In this document: positions 41,220 through 53,204 of the stretch, piece by piece
How the letters are laid out: every line of letters begins with the position of its first letter
Position numbering within the stretch: the first letter of the stretch is position 1
Source of the DNA: Ephydatia muelleri
Taxonomy: Eukaryota > Porifera > Demospongiae > Spongillida > Spongillidae
Assembly (NCBI GenBank): GCA_013339895.1
Contig: JABACO010000006.1
Coordinates: forward strand, 10,346,756-10,410,755
DNA length: 64,000 nt
Direction: 5' to 3'
Notes under the pieces: generated by a model
What the model was told of the DNA's origin: nothing
The model's input: the letters and a program-made list of their open reading frames with translations, nothing else
Database searches by the model: none
Translations under genes and position numbers: made by a program

Positions 41220-44200
41220 CTATGTGTCCACCATAGTGTACTGAGCAGCACTGTCGTTGGCGTCATTATGCACCGCTTGTTTGGTTGTCGGATTCCCGTC
41301 CCCGCCAAATATATTGAAATCCTCTTCTACGTCGTCTCCCATATTCTTCATATTTGTGACGCCAGGATGTCTCAGTCCTTTATTCAGCTCGGAAAACTTA
41401 ATTTTCTTAAAGTACGAAATACAGTTGCACTGCTTGGCAATGAGGGCCAGCAGGCAGCAGGTGAAGTAGATGAGCAATGCTATCACCAGTATGTGGACTA
41501 TCACCGTGATGGCTAAGCTCTCTGCTCGCAATAATAACTGGTGGCGAAAAAGAGAAGTGCACAGCAACAAATCCAACAGGATGATCATGTCGATGCGATT
41601 AGCCCAGGGGGATTTAAAGGGTTGCAGCGCGTAATGGATAACACAAAAGACGGCCAGGATGATTTCTAACCCCAGCAGGTATTCCGCTAGATACTGGGAA
41701 ACTGTATCCATTACCATCCATACAATGAAATAAACTGCTCCGAACCACATAGCGCCCTTCTTGAAACAGAACTGGAAGTGTTCCACTATGGGCTTCGTCA
41801 CGATGTGCAATTTTTTAATTCTCGCGCAGTGCAGAAACGGAAGCAAGAACAAGAGGAGTATGAAAGAAAACAAGGTGGCTGCGATGATCGCCGCCACGAT
41901 GACCAGTGGTATGTGCCACCGAGTGAAATACTCTAGCTGCGGTGCGATCTCCACTCTGGCGGCGTCAAGTCCTTCTATTTGCATGCCCTTCAAGATACCT
42001 ATGGAGGTGAACGAGAGCGACCAAAAGGAAAGTAAGATGAGAAGGCTGAGTGACCGAAGTCCAGAGGGCTTGGGACCAGGCTTGCCCCTTGCGCACAGTC
42101 TCCGTATAGCGTACACAATGCCGGAAATCACGTAGGATAAGAGCGGGGCAAAATAGTTAAACGTGAAAACACCCAAGGTACCGATTTCCGGGAAAAAGCA
42201 CCAAGGGATATCACTGACCACATCCAGTGCTGGAAGGATCAGGGTTCTGTAGACAGACACCGCTACATTAAGACTCTGAAATTGCACTAGATATTGAAAG
42301 GGGAGGCGCCTCAAAAAGGACAAGCAAAAAAGAGGGCCGTAAAAGTACGCAAAATTCAGTGGATCTGGTTGGGTCTGCTCTGCTTTGGCCTCCGCTTCCT
42401 TGTCATTTTCCTTTCCCGTTCCTGTGCTAGTGCTGAATAACACGTTAGTGAAAATCGCTTTGGCTATTTGTATGGCAATGGCGATGAGCAGCAAGGCAAT
42501 GGAGACGCCCAGAGAGCATGTTTCCACGCACCTAATAGGCGGGAATGTTGGATAATAACCGCTGGTACACCCTCTGCAGAGGAGCCCGCCGCCGTTTCCA
42601 AGGCACTGGTCGTCCGGATTGTCGTCAAGTTTGACGAAATTGGAATCGTCGGTCAAAGGGCACGAGGAAGGGAAGCTTTCCTTGCAGTACGGAAAACCGC
42701 ACGGTGCAAGAAGAGGTGTCGTGATGTTCTCAAAGGCAAACCAATATCCCTTTTCAACGCACGCTACCTCCATCCCCACGGAGCACAGGAAGTGGGTTTC
42801 TAGTGGGCGGGGCTTTTTGCACTCGCACGATCGAGTCGCGTTGTTGAAATACATCGTGAACGACGGGCAATCGCTTAGAGAGAACGACACGGCAGCTGTG
42901 GCGTTATTATTGCAGACGAATCCTATGGTTATGTTGGTCGAATTAATCAGCTGCGCAAAAGATTTGACCGAGAGAGTGGAATTGAAGAAATCAGACGAAA
43001 CCAACACTTCTGACGGCCGTGGCTGTTGCGGCGATACAAAAGGGCAAACCAGTTCGATACCATTGCGCGGATTATTGCACAGGCTCGGGGCCGCATCCTC
43101 CTCGCCAATCGTCCGTACCGAGTCGACAATGGTCGCAGCGCAGGCGACAGGAGCTTGGAAATAATCGGTGACGTTTACTGTCAGCATGATGTACTTGCCC
43201 GGGATGACAGAAAATCCTAGTGGCAATGCAACCGACATTTTAACTGCAGATGTGCTCACCTGCCGTTGGCTTGTATCGAAAGAAACGTCGTACAGCGATG
43301 AATCTGGTAGGCATGTGGATAATTGCTGCGGCGGTGTGTCAATATATACTTGCGATTGTCCAGCGCTACCAACCGCGTTCTTCTGTAAAATGAAAAGGCT
43401 GTGACCTTTGGAGATGTTGAGGAGAGGACAGCCCGCGTCCTCTATATACACGGCACTTCCGAACTGGGCGAAATTGTTGACAAACTGGACGCTTGCGTCG
43501 TCATCGGCAACGATCTGGGAATGGGTCATTCTCAGGGCGCCTCCCAGTAGACCGGTGTTGTTTGCGAAGGTGATCAGACCCTGGATGTGGACAGTGCTGT
43601 TAACTAACCAAACGGCTGTGGCCCGTTGACTGGAATTGATGCTGGTCGTGGTGACAGTAGTATTAGTGATGTACACTTGAGCAGACCGCACGTGAGATAC
43701 GAACAAGAACGATTCTGCGCCCACTGGGCTACGTCCGAACGTGTACTTTGATGACTGTATCTGCACTGTTGCGGTATCGACGATAAGAGCCCCCCGGGAA
43801 TCGACTACCAGACAGTCATTGAAACTTAACTCGTTCAGTCCGTACGAGTCGGGACCCGCGCAATTCACGAATCTCAGATTCCACCAGTGCACAGCGACTG
43901 AACCTTGGGTTTGTGATGAAAAGGTCAGGCGGTCGTCTGTTAGACACGTCAGAGCAGGACCGAAGGGTTGCTCCGACGTACCAGAGATGAAGAGTGACAG
44001 TGGGCAAATGAAATCGTACTTCGCCGGCAAAAGGTTTAGTGAAAAACTCACGTCGATGTACACGGTAGCAGCAACTAGGGTGCTACACGTCGTGTTAGAC
44101 AGCGAGAGTAGCACGTAGTCCAATGTGTGACAGGGGGCGTCCCCGTGGATACAGGTAGGTCCGTCTACACCCGCATCCTCTACGGAGATGTTAAGGATCT

Positions 44201-44258
44201 GGCTTTGAACGTAAGACACAAGCAGAAAGGCTATTATCGAGCAGGCGTAGCGGCTCAT
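41220..44258 (-). CDS. Pmp-repeat ectodomain protein with multi-pass membrane tail
   Basis: Single-exon frame of 1,012 residues. I start at ATG 44,258 because MSRYACSIIAFLLVSYVQSQ is a good signal peptide; the longer frame upstream is not. Residues about 20-580 form an ectodomain with beta-helix-like strands and the Pmp pattern (FANNTGLLGGALRMTHSQ, VQFVNNFAQFGSAVYIED). It also has many N-glycosylation sites and a Cys-rich stalk (CLGNGGGLLCRGCTSGYYPT). From about 583 to 960 there are roughly eight hydrophobic segments, starting with VSIALLLIAIAIQIAKAIF. A cytoplasmic tail of about 60 residues rich in Asn/Asp follows. Such combinations occur in uncharacterised sponge and cnidarian proteins (my recollection). 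It is probably a surface receptor or adhesion protein; the function is unknown. The frame is intact over 3 kb, unlike the MASK tail. Confidence 0.75.
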   Translation of the reverse strand: MSRYACSIIAFLLVSYVQSQILNISVEDAGVDGPTCIHGDAPCHTLDYVLLSLSNTTCSTLVAATVYIDVSFSLNLLPAKYDFICPLSLFISGTSEQPFGPALTCLTDDRLTFSSQTQGSVAVHWWNLRFVNCAGPDSYGLNELSFNDCLVVDSRGALIVDTATVQIQSSKYTFGRSPVGAESFLFVSHVRSAQVYITNTTVTTTSINSSQRATAVWLVNSTVHIQGLITFANNTGLLGGALRMTHSQIVADDDASVQFVNNFAQFGSAVYIEDAGCPLLNISKGHSLFILQKNAVGSAGQSQVYIDTPPQQLSTCLPDSSLYDVSFDTSQRQVSTSAVKMSVALPLGFSVIPGKYIMLTVNVTDYFQAPVACAATIVDSVRTIGEEDAAPSLCNNPRNGIELVCPFVSPQQPRPSEVLVSSDFFNSTLSVKSFAQLINSTNITIGFVCNNNATAAVSFSLSDCPSFTMYFNNATRSCECKKPRPLETHFLCSVGMEVACVEKGYWFAFENITTPLLAPCGFPYCKESFPSSCPLTDDSNFVKLDDNPDDQCLGNGGGLLCRGCTSGYYPTFPPIRCVETCSLGVSIALLLIAIAIQIAKAIFTNVLFSTSTGTGKENDKEAEAKAEQTQPDPLNFAYFYGPLFCLSFLRRLPFQYLVQFQSLNVAVSVYRTLILPALDVVSDIPWCFFPEIGTLGVFTFNYFAPLLSYVISGIVYAIRRLCARGKPGPKPSGLRSLSLLILLSFWSLSFTSIGILKGMQIEGLDAARVEIAPQLEYFTRWHIPLVIVAAIIAATLFSFILLLFLLPFLHCARIKKLHIVTKPIVEHFQFCFKKGAMWFGAVYFIVWMVMDTVSQYLAEYLLGLEIILAVFCVIHYALQPFKSPWANRIDMIILLDLLLCTSLFRHQLLLRAESLAITVIVHILVIALLIYFTCCLLALIAKQCNCISYFKKIKFSELNKGLRHPGVTNMKNMGDDVEEDFNIFGGDGNPTTKQAVHNDANDSAAQYTMVDT

Positions 44259-45227
44259 GGTCTTCCGCGTAACGGCGGATGCAAGGGCATACAGATCTAG
44301 GGGTGCCTCGTGAATAACGGAAACGTATAGGTGTGTGGCCCTCTTTATATGGGGCCGTTCAAGATACAGATGATTATGATTTTGTACGTGCAAGGGTCGG
44401 CCCTATCTACTGCTATAGAAACTTCTTCATCCTCGCTGGCTGAGGAAAGATAAATAGCCTACGCTATATAGGATCGTTTTCGCGAAAAAGGACCTAAGTA
44501 AACGCCGTTAAAATTTCCGGTATGCGCAATAGAAATGTAACGCCTGCGTTGAAATGTACGGGTAATAAAAAATTCAGAGCCATGAAGATACTCCGATTCT
44601 CAGTGCGTAAGAAGCAATGTGTAGAGGATATTTCAGACTTTTAGAATATAAAGAAAAAAACATGCCTTTTCGTGGAAACGATCCCATTGATACTTTTATT
44701 GATTGCGTCTGCATAATGACATGGATATACGTTTACTTTTTCTACATGTACGCGCGGCACATGTGTATGATTTGAATCAACAAACGAAATTTGTTCTTTG
44801 AAATTTATGGTGATGCCACTGCGTGTATGTGCATCCAACATTGAATGGCTTAGTTTAAATGGGAATGTGTATAATATATGCATGTACTATAGAAAGGGAT
44901 GAACAGCTGGGATTTCCATGCATGTTGAATTATACTGTATATAACTGTGCATGCATGCATGCATGGTCTCGCTGCAATATATATATGTATTACACATATA
45001 TGCTGCATGCCACTGCGTGTCGCCAATTGGATCTTGGCATGACGGCTGGAGCCCGGCAGCTGCGCGCCCAAGGTGTTATCCTCACCATCGCAATACTAAC
45101 TAACTGCTTGATTTCAGGAATGCCATTAAAGGGACAAGATGCTGAAAGCTTTTCGTGACTATTTACCTTCTCTGTTTTCCTTTATATCCATACAGCATGC
45201 AATATGCATACTCAGCACCGTCATTCC
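44259..45227. other. Intergenic upstream of the Pmp-repeat gene
   Basis: No coding sequence recognised. A GTTTTCGCG motif recurs at 44,472 and as TTCGTGGAAACGATCCCAT at 44,669, with similar blocks at 19,596 (minus strand) and 45,429. This suggests another dispersed repeat. Confidence 0.4.
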
Positions 45228-45375
45228 CGGTTCTTTTTGGGGAGATAAGATCTTAAGTCCTCTAAGGGATTTCAACAGGGTGACCCACTTGGTCCCCTTC
45301 TTTTTTGCTACTCCATATCCAAGATGTGCTTTCTGAACTCTGCATTTTCTACCTCGATGATGGCACTATTATAAC
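45228..45375 (+). pseudogene. Reverse transcriptase fragment (LINE-type)
   Basis: The translated stretch reads FWGDKILSPL, then GFQQGDPLGPLLFCYSI, the conserved RT motif around QQGDPLGPLLF. After a frame slip comes FYLDDGTII with the YxDD active site. Only about 50 residues survive. It is a dead retroelement fragment; the LINE clade cannot be assigned. Confidence 0.75.
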
Positions 45376-45485
45376 GGAATAAAAAATATAAATAATTGAA
45401 ATTTTGAAAGAACATGCGTTGTTGGTCCCTTTTCGCGGAAACGATTCCATATAGCTAGTTTTGGTTCATCTATGCAGAACGCATT

Positions 45486-46065
45486 GGGCTATTCCATAAA
45501 ATAATTGTACACCCCTACTGATGACCAAAAAAGTTGTCCCCAGAGGGGGTCCAATGGTAATGTCCTAGGGGGATGTTCTATTGCAGTGAGATGCGTCCAG
45601 AGGGGGGTCCAATGGCAATGATGGCAATGTCCTGGGGGTGTCGCACAGTGAGATGTGTCCGGATGGGTTTCAAAGGTAGTGCTCTAGGGGGTATCTTACA
45701 TCAGGATGTGTCCAGAGGGGGTTCAATGGTAATGTCCTAAGGGGGCATCCTACATCAGGATGTGTCCAGAGGGGGTTCAATGGTAATGTCCTAAGGGGGT
45801 ATCCTACATCAGGATGTGTCCAGAGGGGGTTCAATGGTAATGTCCTAGGGGGGTGTCCTACATCGAGATGTGTCCAGAGGGGGTTCAATGGTAATGTCCT
45901 AAGGGGGCATCCTACATTCATATGGTAATGTACAGGGAAGTGTGTCCAGCGGGGGTTCAAAATGAATGTCCTGGGGGGGGGTATGGTGTAGAGGCTTTAT
46001 GTCCTGGGGGGATACCTTGATATTAGTCATCAGTAGGGGTGTACAATTATATTATGGAATAGCCC
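45486..46065. mobile_element. DNA-transposon MITE carrying a 54-bp minisatellite
   Basis: Terminal inverted repeats of about 40 bp, GGGCTATTCCATAAAATAAT at 45,486 and the complementary end AGCCC at 46,065, including TGTACACCCCTACTGATGAC on both arms. ATT flanks both sides (45,483-45,485 and 46,066-46,068), a possible 3-bp duplication as in Harbinger-type elements. Inside (45,540-45,985) about eight 54-bp units repeat, with TCCAGAGGGGGTTCAATGG in each. It has no coding capacity. Confidence 0.8.
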
Positions 46066-46347
46066 ATTTCTGTTTATACTGTGTGTGCAATGAGCATGTA
46101 CATGCATAGTGTCCCCTGCCGGAGCAAAGCAAAATTCAACTGCTGTCACAAGATAAACTTTAAATGAATACATTAAGATCCTGAAAATCATCTCAATTTA
46201 TAGCATTCCAATTTAATTCATTACTGTTTAACTTGTCCGATCAGTTGTACTTCTGATGTACATGTTGTCTCCGGTCTCGTGATTTTTTCCTTCTGTTTAC
46301 ATGCATGCTCAGCTTCAAATTATATCTACATACAGTCGTATATACTG

Positions 46348-47310
46348 ATGAACAACACAACTTGCTCACATATCTCTTACGCCGCGTTGAGCAGTTCCAG
46401 CGCAAGTAATGGGGTCTCGGCTTTCGTGTGTCTGGTATCAATTATCTTACTATTCGCTCTAAAGTTCCACAAGATACCACTTTACCGCTTGGCTCTGTAC
46501 CAAGTACTCGCCGCCTTTGCATACGCATTTGTCATCGTAGCAGAGATCGGTTTGATCGAAGATCCTACTGCTTGCAAGGCTGCCGGGTTTCTGGACCTAT
46601 TTTTGCTGTGGGTCAAATTATTGATGTCAGGATTTCTAACCTTCCACTTGTTCTGCTTTGCTGTATTTCACAAGAATTTTAAACGGTTGGAAATTCCCTA
46701 CATAGTTACCTCCGTGTTAGTACCGGCAGGAGTTGCCATTGTTCTGCTGATAACAAACACTTATGGAGTAGCCGGATCTCGATGCTGGATAAAAGAGGTC
46801 AATGACGACTGCGAGATGATTATTGCAGGGTTGATCGAATCTCTTGTCTTGTGTTACGGTCCCGTTTTCATCATACTTGTGGCCGAATGCGCGGCCATGG
46901 TCGTAATGGTGGCAGTCCTTTCATACAGAGTTTTCAAAAGGTGGAAGTCGCAACCCATCAGCGGTGAAGACCAGCAGAAGAAGGCGCTCAAGCATATACT
47001 TCCATTTGTAGCTTACCCAATCATCTTCTGCATCTGTTCGTTCCCACCGCTAATCAACCGATTGTACAACTCCACGCATAACACGCCCAGCCAATTTTTG
47101 CAAGTCGTCACTTCAGTCAGTATATCTATATCGAGCTTCGCCGCCGGAATAGTCCTGATCATTCATATAACCGTTTCTAGAATCAATCGGCGGTCGAAGA
47201 CATCCAAATTGAAAGTCATTCTTGAAGAGGAAGGAGCCGTGACTGCAAATGATAAAACATTACCTCTGCTCAGAAGTACCACCTACTATTCCCAACCAGC
47301 GGAGAGCTAA
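46348..47310 (+). CDS. 7TM receptor (GPCR-like), family uncertain
   Basis: Single-exon frame. I choose ATG 46,348 (MNNTTCSHISYAALS) as start, giving 320 residues with an N-glycosylated short N-terminus. Seven hydrophobic helices are visible, beginning AFVCLVSIILLFAL, LYQVLAAFAYAFVIV, LLMSGFLTFHLFCF and IPYIVTSVLVPAGVAIVLL. The second extracellular loop has SRCWIKEVNDDC, a likely disulphide with CKAAG before TM3. The last helices are ILPFVAYPIIFCICSF and SSFAAGIVLIIHI. No DRY or NPxxY is present, so it is not a classical class A receptor. The layout recalls cAMP-receptor-like or other non-class-A groups (weak inference). The cytoplasmic tail is about 40 residues. Ligand unknown. Confidence 0.75.
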   Translation: MNNTTCSHISYAALSSSSASNGVSAFVCLVSIILLFALKFHKIPLYRLALYQVLAAFAYAFVIVAEIGLIEDPTACKAAGFLDLFLLWVKLLMSGFLTFHLFCFAVFHKNFKRLEIPYIVTSVLVPAGVAIVLLITNTYGVAGSRCWIKEVNDDCEMIIAGLIESLVLCYGPVFIILVAECAAMVVMVAVLSYRVFKRWKSQPISGEDQQKKALKHILPFVAYPIIFCICSFPPLINRLYNSTHNTPSQFLQVVTSVSISISSFAAGIVLIIHITVSRINRRSKTSKLKVILEEEGAVTANDKTLPLLRSTTYYSQPAES

Positions 47311-47880
47311 CGTGAACCACGATGCAAGCATAAGTGGATAATGAATTAAGCTATTTTATATCCATGAAGTGACTAGTTCGTTGTGGCCAATTCTTGTTTG
47401 CATGCGGTAATATTGGAGTTCTTGTAACTGTTGTTTTCGTCACAATAATGATGGGGCTCCACATTATTGCTGATCTAGGCAATAATTGAGTTTATTTTTA
47501 TTCTATTGGGAGGGGCATCAATTACCACATACCGTATACCATTATTGTGTTTTTTGTCGTAGGGGCGGAAGTGTCTTTTTCTACAGAAGGTGAGTATCGT
47601 TGTGTTCGTTGTCATTCGCCTGTAGTGTGAATACTGTAGGATACATGACAATTGCCCCGAGGCCATAGCGTAGTTGTGCTTTTCCAAGCATGGTGCCGTC
47701 AGGTTCTGAGCAGAATGGTTGTGACAAGTACCAACCCCATTCCTAATTTGCCTGATCTGAAGTACTGTAACGCATGATTCCTCTATTTGAGATATTGTGT
47801 GCGTGTGGTATTAACAAGAGGAAGGGCTTGGACTGTTTTAACTTGTGTGTTCCGAACGCGGCATGCAAAACAGGCGTTAA
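47311..47880. other. Intergenic, no gene recognised
   Basis: Downstream of the 7TM gene. Short chance frames only. Confidence 0.5.
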
Positions 47881-47901
47881 CGCACGCACATGTATCCACT
47901 A

Positions 47902-48180
<279 letters not shown>

Positions 48181-48954
48181 GTACACTTTTCACTAATACT
48201 CTTTGCTCATGTACATGCAAACACAGATACTAATTAGATGTGTCTGTTGTAAAGATGATGGTGTGGACTCGTTTGGTTAACATTCTGTTGTATGTGTTGT
48301 CCAGTGTCACCAGTGTATGGGTTTTCACCTGGGGAATTCCCTCAGTCCATGAATTTAACCCCCTCCCCAATCAAATATCAAGCCACAACATGCAGAAACT
48401 ACTCTGCATTTCTGACTACATGCAGTACAGTGCATACATGTACAGTGTATTACTTGCAATTATTAGTCATAGAGGCTAGCATACAATCATACAGGTTTAA
48501 AAGGTTGCCTTGCAGATGGCAATCATGGGTTGTAGGGTTCTTTATGGACAGGGTCAATGGAAGTTTTGAAGAGTGAAGGAGGGGTGGGGGGTGGGGCATC
48601 TTGGGCACCTGGTCTTGCCCTCTTGCATGACCTGTGCATCACATGGGGCGCTCCTTGCAATTACTGCATTGTACGAGTGCTCTTGGACCAAAAGCAGCGT
48701 GTGGATTGTGCAAGTAGAGTGCATGTACAATACACTGTGTACGTTTAACTTTTATTACAAATTCCAATTCAAGAAAAGAAGTTCTTATGGGAGTTCACGA
48801 ATCCTCTTTAAACATCACATTCCCTTTACTTTTATTGGCTTTTGGTAGTATTTTTGTAGGGTATTTGGCGAAAGAAATAACTCATTCAATGGAATGTTAA
48901 TTGATCTTCCCGCTTCGGCAAATATTAGGTATTTATGGAATTTTGGATCTTGCG

Positions 48955-49190
48955 CACAAGCAAATGTTTGTGCGCAATGAGTCTATGGGGTGTGTAAATT
49001 GTAGTGGCACGTGCGTGGCACATGACCGTTATTGTGTTTGGGAATTCAAATTGCAACAGGAATGTGTTTAGCAATGTATTATTATAGGCTTGTACTTACA
49101 TGTACACACACAATAATGGTCGTGTGCCACTCACAAGACACCATTTACACACCCCATAGTCTCACTGCGCACAAACATTTGCTTTGCGCG
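48955..49190. mobile_element. MITE-like inverted repeat, about 83-bp arms
   Basis: The left arm (about 48,955-49,040) includes AAGCAAATGTTTGTGCGCA and TATGGGGTGTGTAAAT. The right arm (about 49,104-49,190) has their complements. The spacer of about 65 nt is unrelated. No duplication at the ends could be fixed. It is non-coding. Confidence 0.7.
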
Positions 49191-49498
49191 CTTGCATATA
49201 CCTGCACAACTGCGCATGCACATACACACGCTCACATACACACACACTCACACACACACTCACACTCACATGCACACGCACACACACTCACACGTGCAAT
49301 GTTGAGCCATGAGATTTAGTTCACCGTTGAGTGCTGGTCAGGTGTTGGGATTGAAGTGAGAGCGCTAGGGCTTTTAGGAAGCATCAGTTTGGAAGATATT
49401 GTTCTGTTACTATTTATGTGTACAGACTTGTGCAAATTTGCAAATTACAAGGTTAAGTGTAGACAGATGTGAACTTTGCTGTCTCGTCTCCTCCGTAG

Positions 49499-49535
49499 TT
49501 TCTTCACATCTTTGGCGGTACCATGGCATCAGCAG
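49499..49535 (+). CDS. Candidate first coding exon of the death-domain gene
   Basis: A pyrimidine-rich CTCCTCCGTAG acceptor precedes 37 nt ending in CAGCAG|GTATGT. The exon has ATG at 49,523 in GTACCATGG context, encoding MASA plus one base. The phase-1 end joins in frame with the exon at 59,786 to give MASAGSRKHKLEESDLDD. The join needs a 10.2-kb intron full of repeats, and other exons could lie between. Supported only by splice signals and phase. Confidence 0.35.
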
Positions 49536-50920
49536 GTATGTGTTACTGTTATATTCAAAGGAAGTGACATTGCGTGGGAACGTACACCAACTTTGAACTT
49601 TTTTTAGAACAATACTGTATGCTGGATATATGTGTTGACCTACTGATTCATAACATGAACGAGCTTCAGAAGTGCCCTATCGCCTAGAATTTAATTCTAC
49701 TTGACTGCTTTGCAATGCCGCTTTTAATAATTTGTGTGCTGCATGATTAAATTAACTTTTATTTCCATATTGTACTGATTATTATAATTTAGAATGAGAC
49801 AGCAACCAAGAGGCAAAGTTATGCAAAGTAGTCAAGGCCCGACCGATTGCATTTTCGTGCCTTGAAACTCAACTGGGTGGGCAGTCGAGCATGCCAATGA
49901 AACTGCACTGTGGAAAATGTACATGTAACTGGCCATAAAGTGACACCAACACGTGTTTGCATGATGTTGTATTTTGTCCATTTAGCATAGATCTGTAGGC
50001 GCACTCTTTACACGATACCTATCCTGATAGTAACTGGGACATTGGGTATTTTAGGACATGGGAAGGTTACAGCACTGCCCACGAGGAAGTTCGAAAGCGC
50101 CATGTGCGTGTCTCGCGTGTGCTTGTTATCACTCGCCCGCGCGTGTAACTAGTGTGCAACTTACTTGATAAACTGATTTAACGTTGGCTACATGTATGTG
50201 CATTGCATTTCGTGCAGTGAAGTGTGCCCAGTGTGTGGTTCCATTAACGCTCTAATTAGCAATAAATCGAAGCCGTGTCTTATTTTCCCTATCAAACCTA
50301 AATTAAATGCGAATTACGGTGTGGTTGTATTAAAAAAAAAACTTCTCCTTATGTCACACACGCACTTTCAGCGATATCCCAATACATAAGATCTGTGGAG
50401 GCCAAGGATATAAAAATTGTATGATAAAGCCCATGATGCATGCCTTTTTATAATCACTTAGCTGTACATTAAAAGATCACCCATCTGTGCATGTTGAAAG
50501 TTTGTGCAATGAGGTCTTGGGGAATCATATCCAAGCCCAAATATTGCCAACTGGTTAGAGACACACATAATGTCAAGTATAGATCGAGACATTATATGGT
50601 ATATTGATGTTAACCCTAGTATTAGCTAACGCAAACCTCCATGATATACTATAAACCATTTATTCAACATGTACATGCACGTTTCTATAACAAACTGGTT
50701 GGCCAAATGAAGTCACAGCACAGTTCTTCTCATGGATTACTTGTGGTCAAGAGAAGACTGAAATGGGCAGTCAAGTTGAATAGTTCTGGGATTCAATACA
50801 AGGTTCTATCTGGGGGCAGACGCCTAGACAGTCGTAAAGTTAATTCACAATAGTCATTGCAGATCCTTGTTGGAGAGGTCATGCAGTAGTAAAGCATGGA
50901 AGGATAGTACACAAGTACAC
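49536..50920. other. Repeat-poor stretch, no gene recognised
   Basis: No exon-like or RNA-like signal could be supported. Possibly intron of the death-domain gene. Confidence 0.4.
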
Positions 50921-50922
50921 AC

Positions 50923-51355
50923 CATGCAGCAGGTCACACACCATGCAGCAGATCACATGCAGCAGATCACGCACCATGCAGCAGATCAACACCATGCAGC
51001 AGGTCACACACCATGCAGCAGATCACATGCAGCAGGTCACACACCATGCAGCAGATCACACACCATGCAGCAGGTCACACACCATGCAGCAGATCACACA
51101 CCATGCAGCAGATCACACACCATGCAGCAGGTCACACACCATGCAGCAGATCACACACCATGCAGCAGATCACACACCATGCAGCAGATCACATGCAGCA
51201 GGTCACACACCATGCAGCAGATCAACACCATGCAGCAGGTCACACACCATGCAGCAGATCACACACCATGCAGCAGGTCACACACCATGCAGCAGATCAC
51301 ACACCATGCAGCAGATCACACACCATGCAGCAGATCACACACCATGCAGCAGGCT
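50923..51355. repeat. 19-bp minisatellite (CACCATGCAGCAG)
   Basis: About 22 units of ACACCATGCAGCAG(A/G)TCAC, some shortened to 12 or 17 bp. It reads as repeated HHAADHTPCSRSHTMQQ in all forward frames, an artefact of composition rather than a gene. Confidence 0.92.
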
Positions 51356-51429
51356 GCATAATAGAATTCAGGACTTTCATGTCATTGACAAGTGTTTCTG
51401 TGTCAGTATGTCATAGACAGATAATTTTT

Positions 51430-51870
51430 AACCCCTCAATATCCCGCCATTTCGGACACCCTCAGGTACCTATTGCATCTTTTTTGGCTAAGTGACTTAG
51501 CCCCATACAATGCCTATCTATTTTGGTCACACCCAGGCATCTTTTTCGGCTAAGCAACTTAACCCCCTTTATTTTGGCCACACCAAGGAAGCATTCTCTA
51601 CTAAGCGACTTAACCCCATATAATATCCTTCTATTCTGGCCATACCCAGGCATCTTGTTCAGCTAAGTAACCTAATCCCATATAATGCCCCTTATTTTGG
51701 CCACACCCAGTGCACTTCTTTGTATTTAAACCTATTTTGCCACACCCAGGGTATAAACAATTTAACCCCATAATGTCCTCTGTTTTGGCCACACCCATGG
51801 CATATGCGTGGCTTGCAATTTAACCCTCTAATTCCCTATATTTTAGCCACACCCAGCACATCTGTACTGC
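51430..51870. repeat. Diverged tandem repeat of about 50-60 bp
   Basis: Successive units share TTTTGGCCACACCCAGG, then GGCTAAG(C/T)(A/G)ACTTA and ACCCCATA. About seven units are recognisable, with decreasing similarity. Confidence 0.75.
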
Positions 51871-52498
51871 TACTACTCCTATATTAGCTACAACCAGAGC
51901 TTTTTAAATATCTTGTTCTGTTTGCCGCTATACTGGAAATACGTTCTTTGACTCTGAATTCGACAATTTATTGTCAAGGTAACAGGTGTGATTGCTTTTT
52001 ACTACTTTCAGCCAACCGTCAAGCTCAAAATATGTCCTTTTGAATCTGAACTCGTTACGATTGTCAAGGTAGCAGCTGGCAATTCAGGTTACTACATGTA
52101 GCTTTCCACTACTCCCCTTTTTATTTGGAAATCATTATGGTTGTCAAGGCGATGCTAGATCTAACCAGAGATAATATAACACACTGTACTTAAAATATCA
52201 GTAGATCAGAGCAGGGGAATTGCTGTATGATGCTTTCTAAAGTTACAGTAATTGTGGGCTAACCTGCCTGAGTTATTCATGCACGTCATTTGCACAAGTT
52301 TGCAGCAGCTGCCTGGTACAACTGTGAATTTATTTGTTATGCCAATATAATTCTGGCTAGTTCTTTGTTCAGTGGGCTATTTTGATTGCAGATGTTCTTG
52401 CAAATGTGCATGAAGTTTTATTTCACTTGTGTGTGTTTGTGTTTATATATACATTACATTGCTGGCAGCAAAGACACATTTCCATATTTGCGCCATTC

Positions 52499-52596
52499 GA
52501 GTTGCATGTCCCTGTCACTAGTGAGCTTGCATGTCCCTGTCACTAGTGAGCTTGCATGTGCCTGTCACTAGTGAGCTTGCACGTGCCTGTCACTCC
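52499..52596. repeat. 25-bp tandem repeat, four units
   Basis: TTGCATGTCCCTGTCACTAG and its variants repeat every 25 bp. Nearby, 52,818-52,864 and 52,893-52,932 are two copies of a block of about 40 bp with GTGGCCTTCAGTTGTAG. Confidence 0.8.
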
Positions 52597-53054
52597 TACA
52601 TGTAGTATCTGCTTGCTATGCAGCTCAACGTCTGATCCTCATAGAGGGTAAAAGGCTGCCTTCCTCTTCACTTCAAGCAAGTGTAGCTTAGGTACTTATT
52701 GTGCACTATATGGTCCATTGGGTAGAGTCCCAGTAAAGCATGAGTTAGTTTGTGCACAATATCTAGTTGAATGTTAGATTGTTGTACTGTACAGAAGTGA
52801 TAACAATCATTATGTGTGGCCTTCAGTTGTAGAATTAAACACATGACATCATCTTGGTTCTATGGAAGCCATAAAGTGTCATAATTAACTTGTGTGGCCT
52901 TCAGTTGTAGAATTAAACACATGACATCATCACATCATGATGCTATCACAATGGGATAAAATAGCTCCCTCCCTTGCATTGCCTACAGCATCCTCAACTC
53001 TCCCCTTACCCCTCAAATGACACTAAATTGGTTTTCGCATCGGTGTGCACACTT

Positions 53055-53174
<120 letters not shown>

Positions 53175-53204
53175 CTACATAGAGACACAAAGAACGGGCT
53201 GAGG

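Noticed and set aside
41761..44118. Several plus-strand frames of 100-180 codons
   Set aside because: Antisense to the 1,012-residue Pmp-repeat protein, with no domains and no consistent start.
50867..51495. Repetitive proteins with HTMQQITHHAADH in three overlapping frames
   Set aside because: Equal openness in all three forward frames follows from the 19-bp minisatellite; there is no other support for coding.
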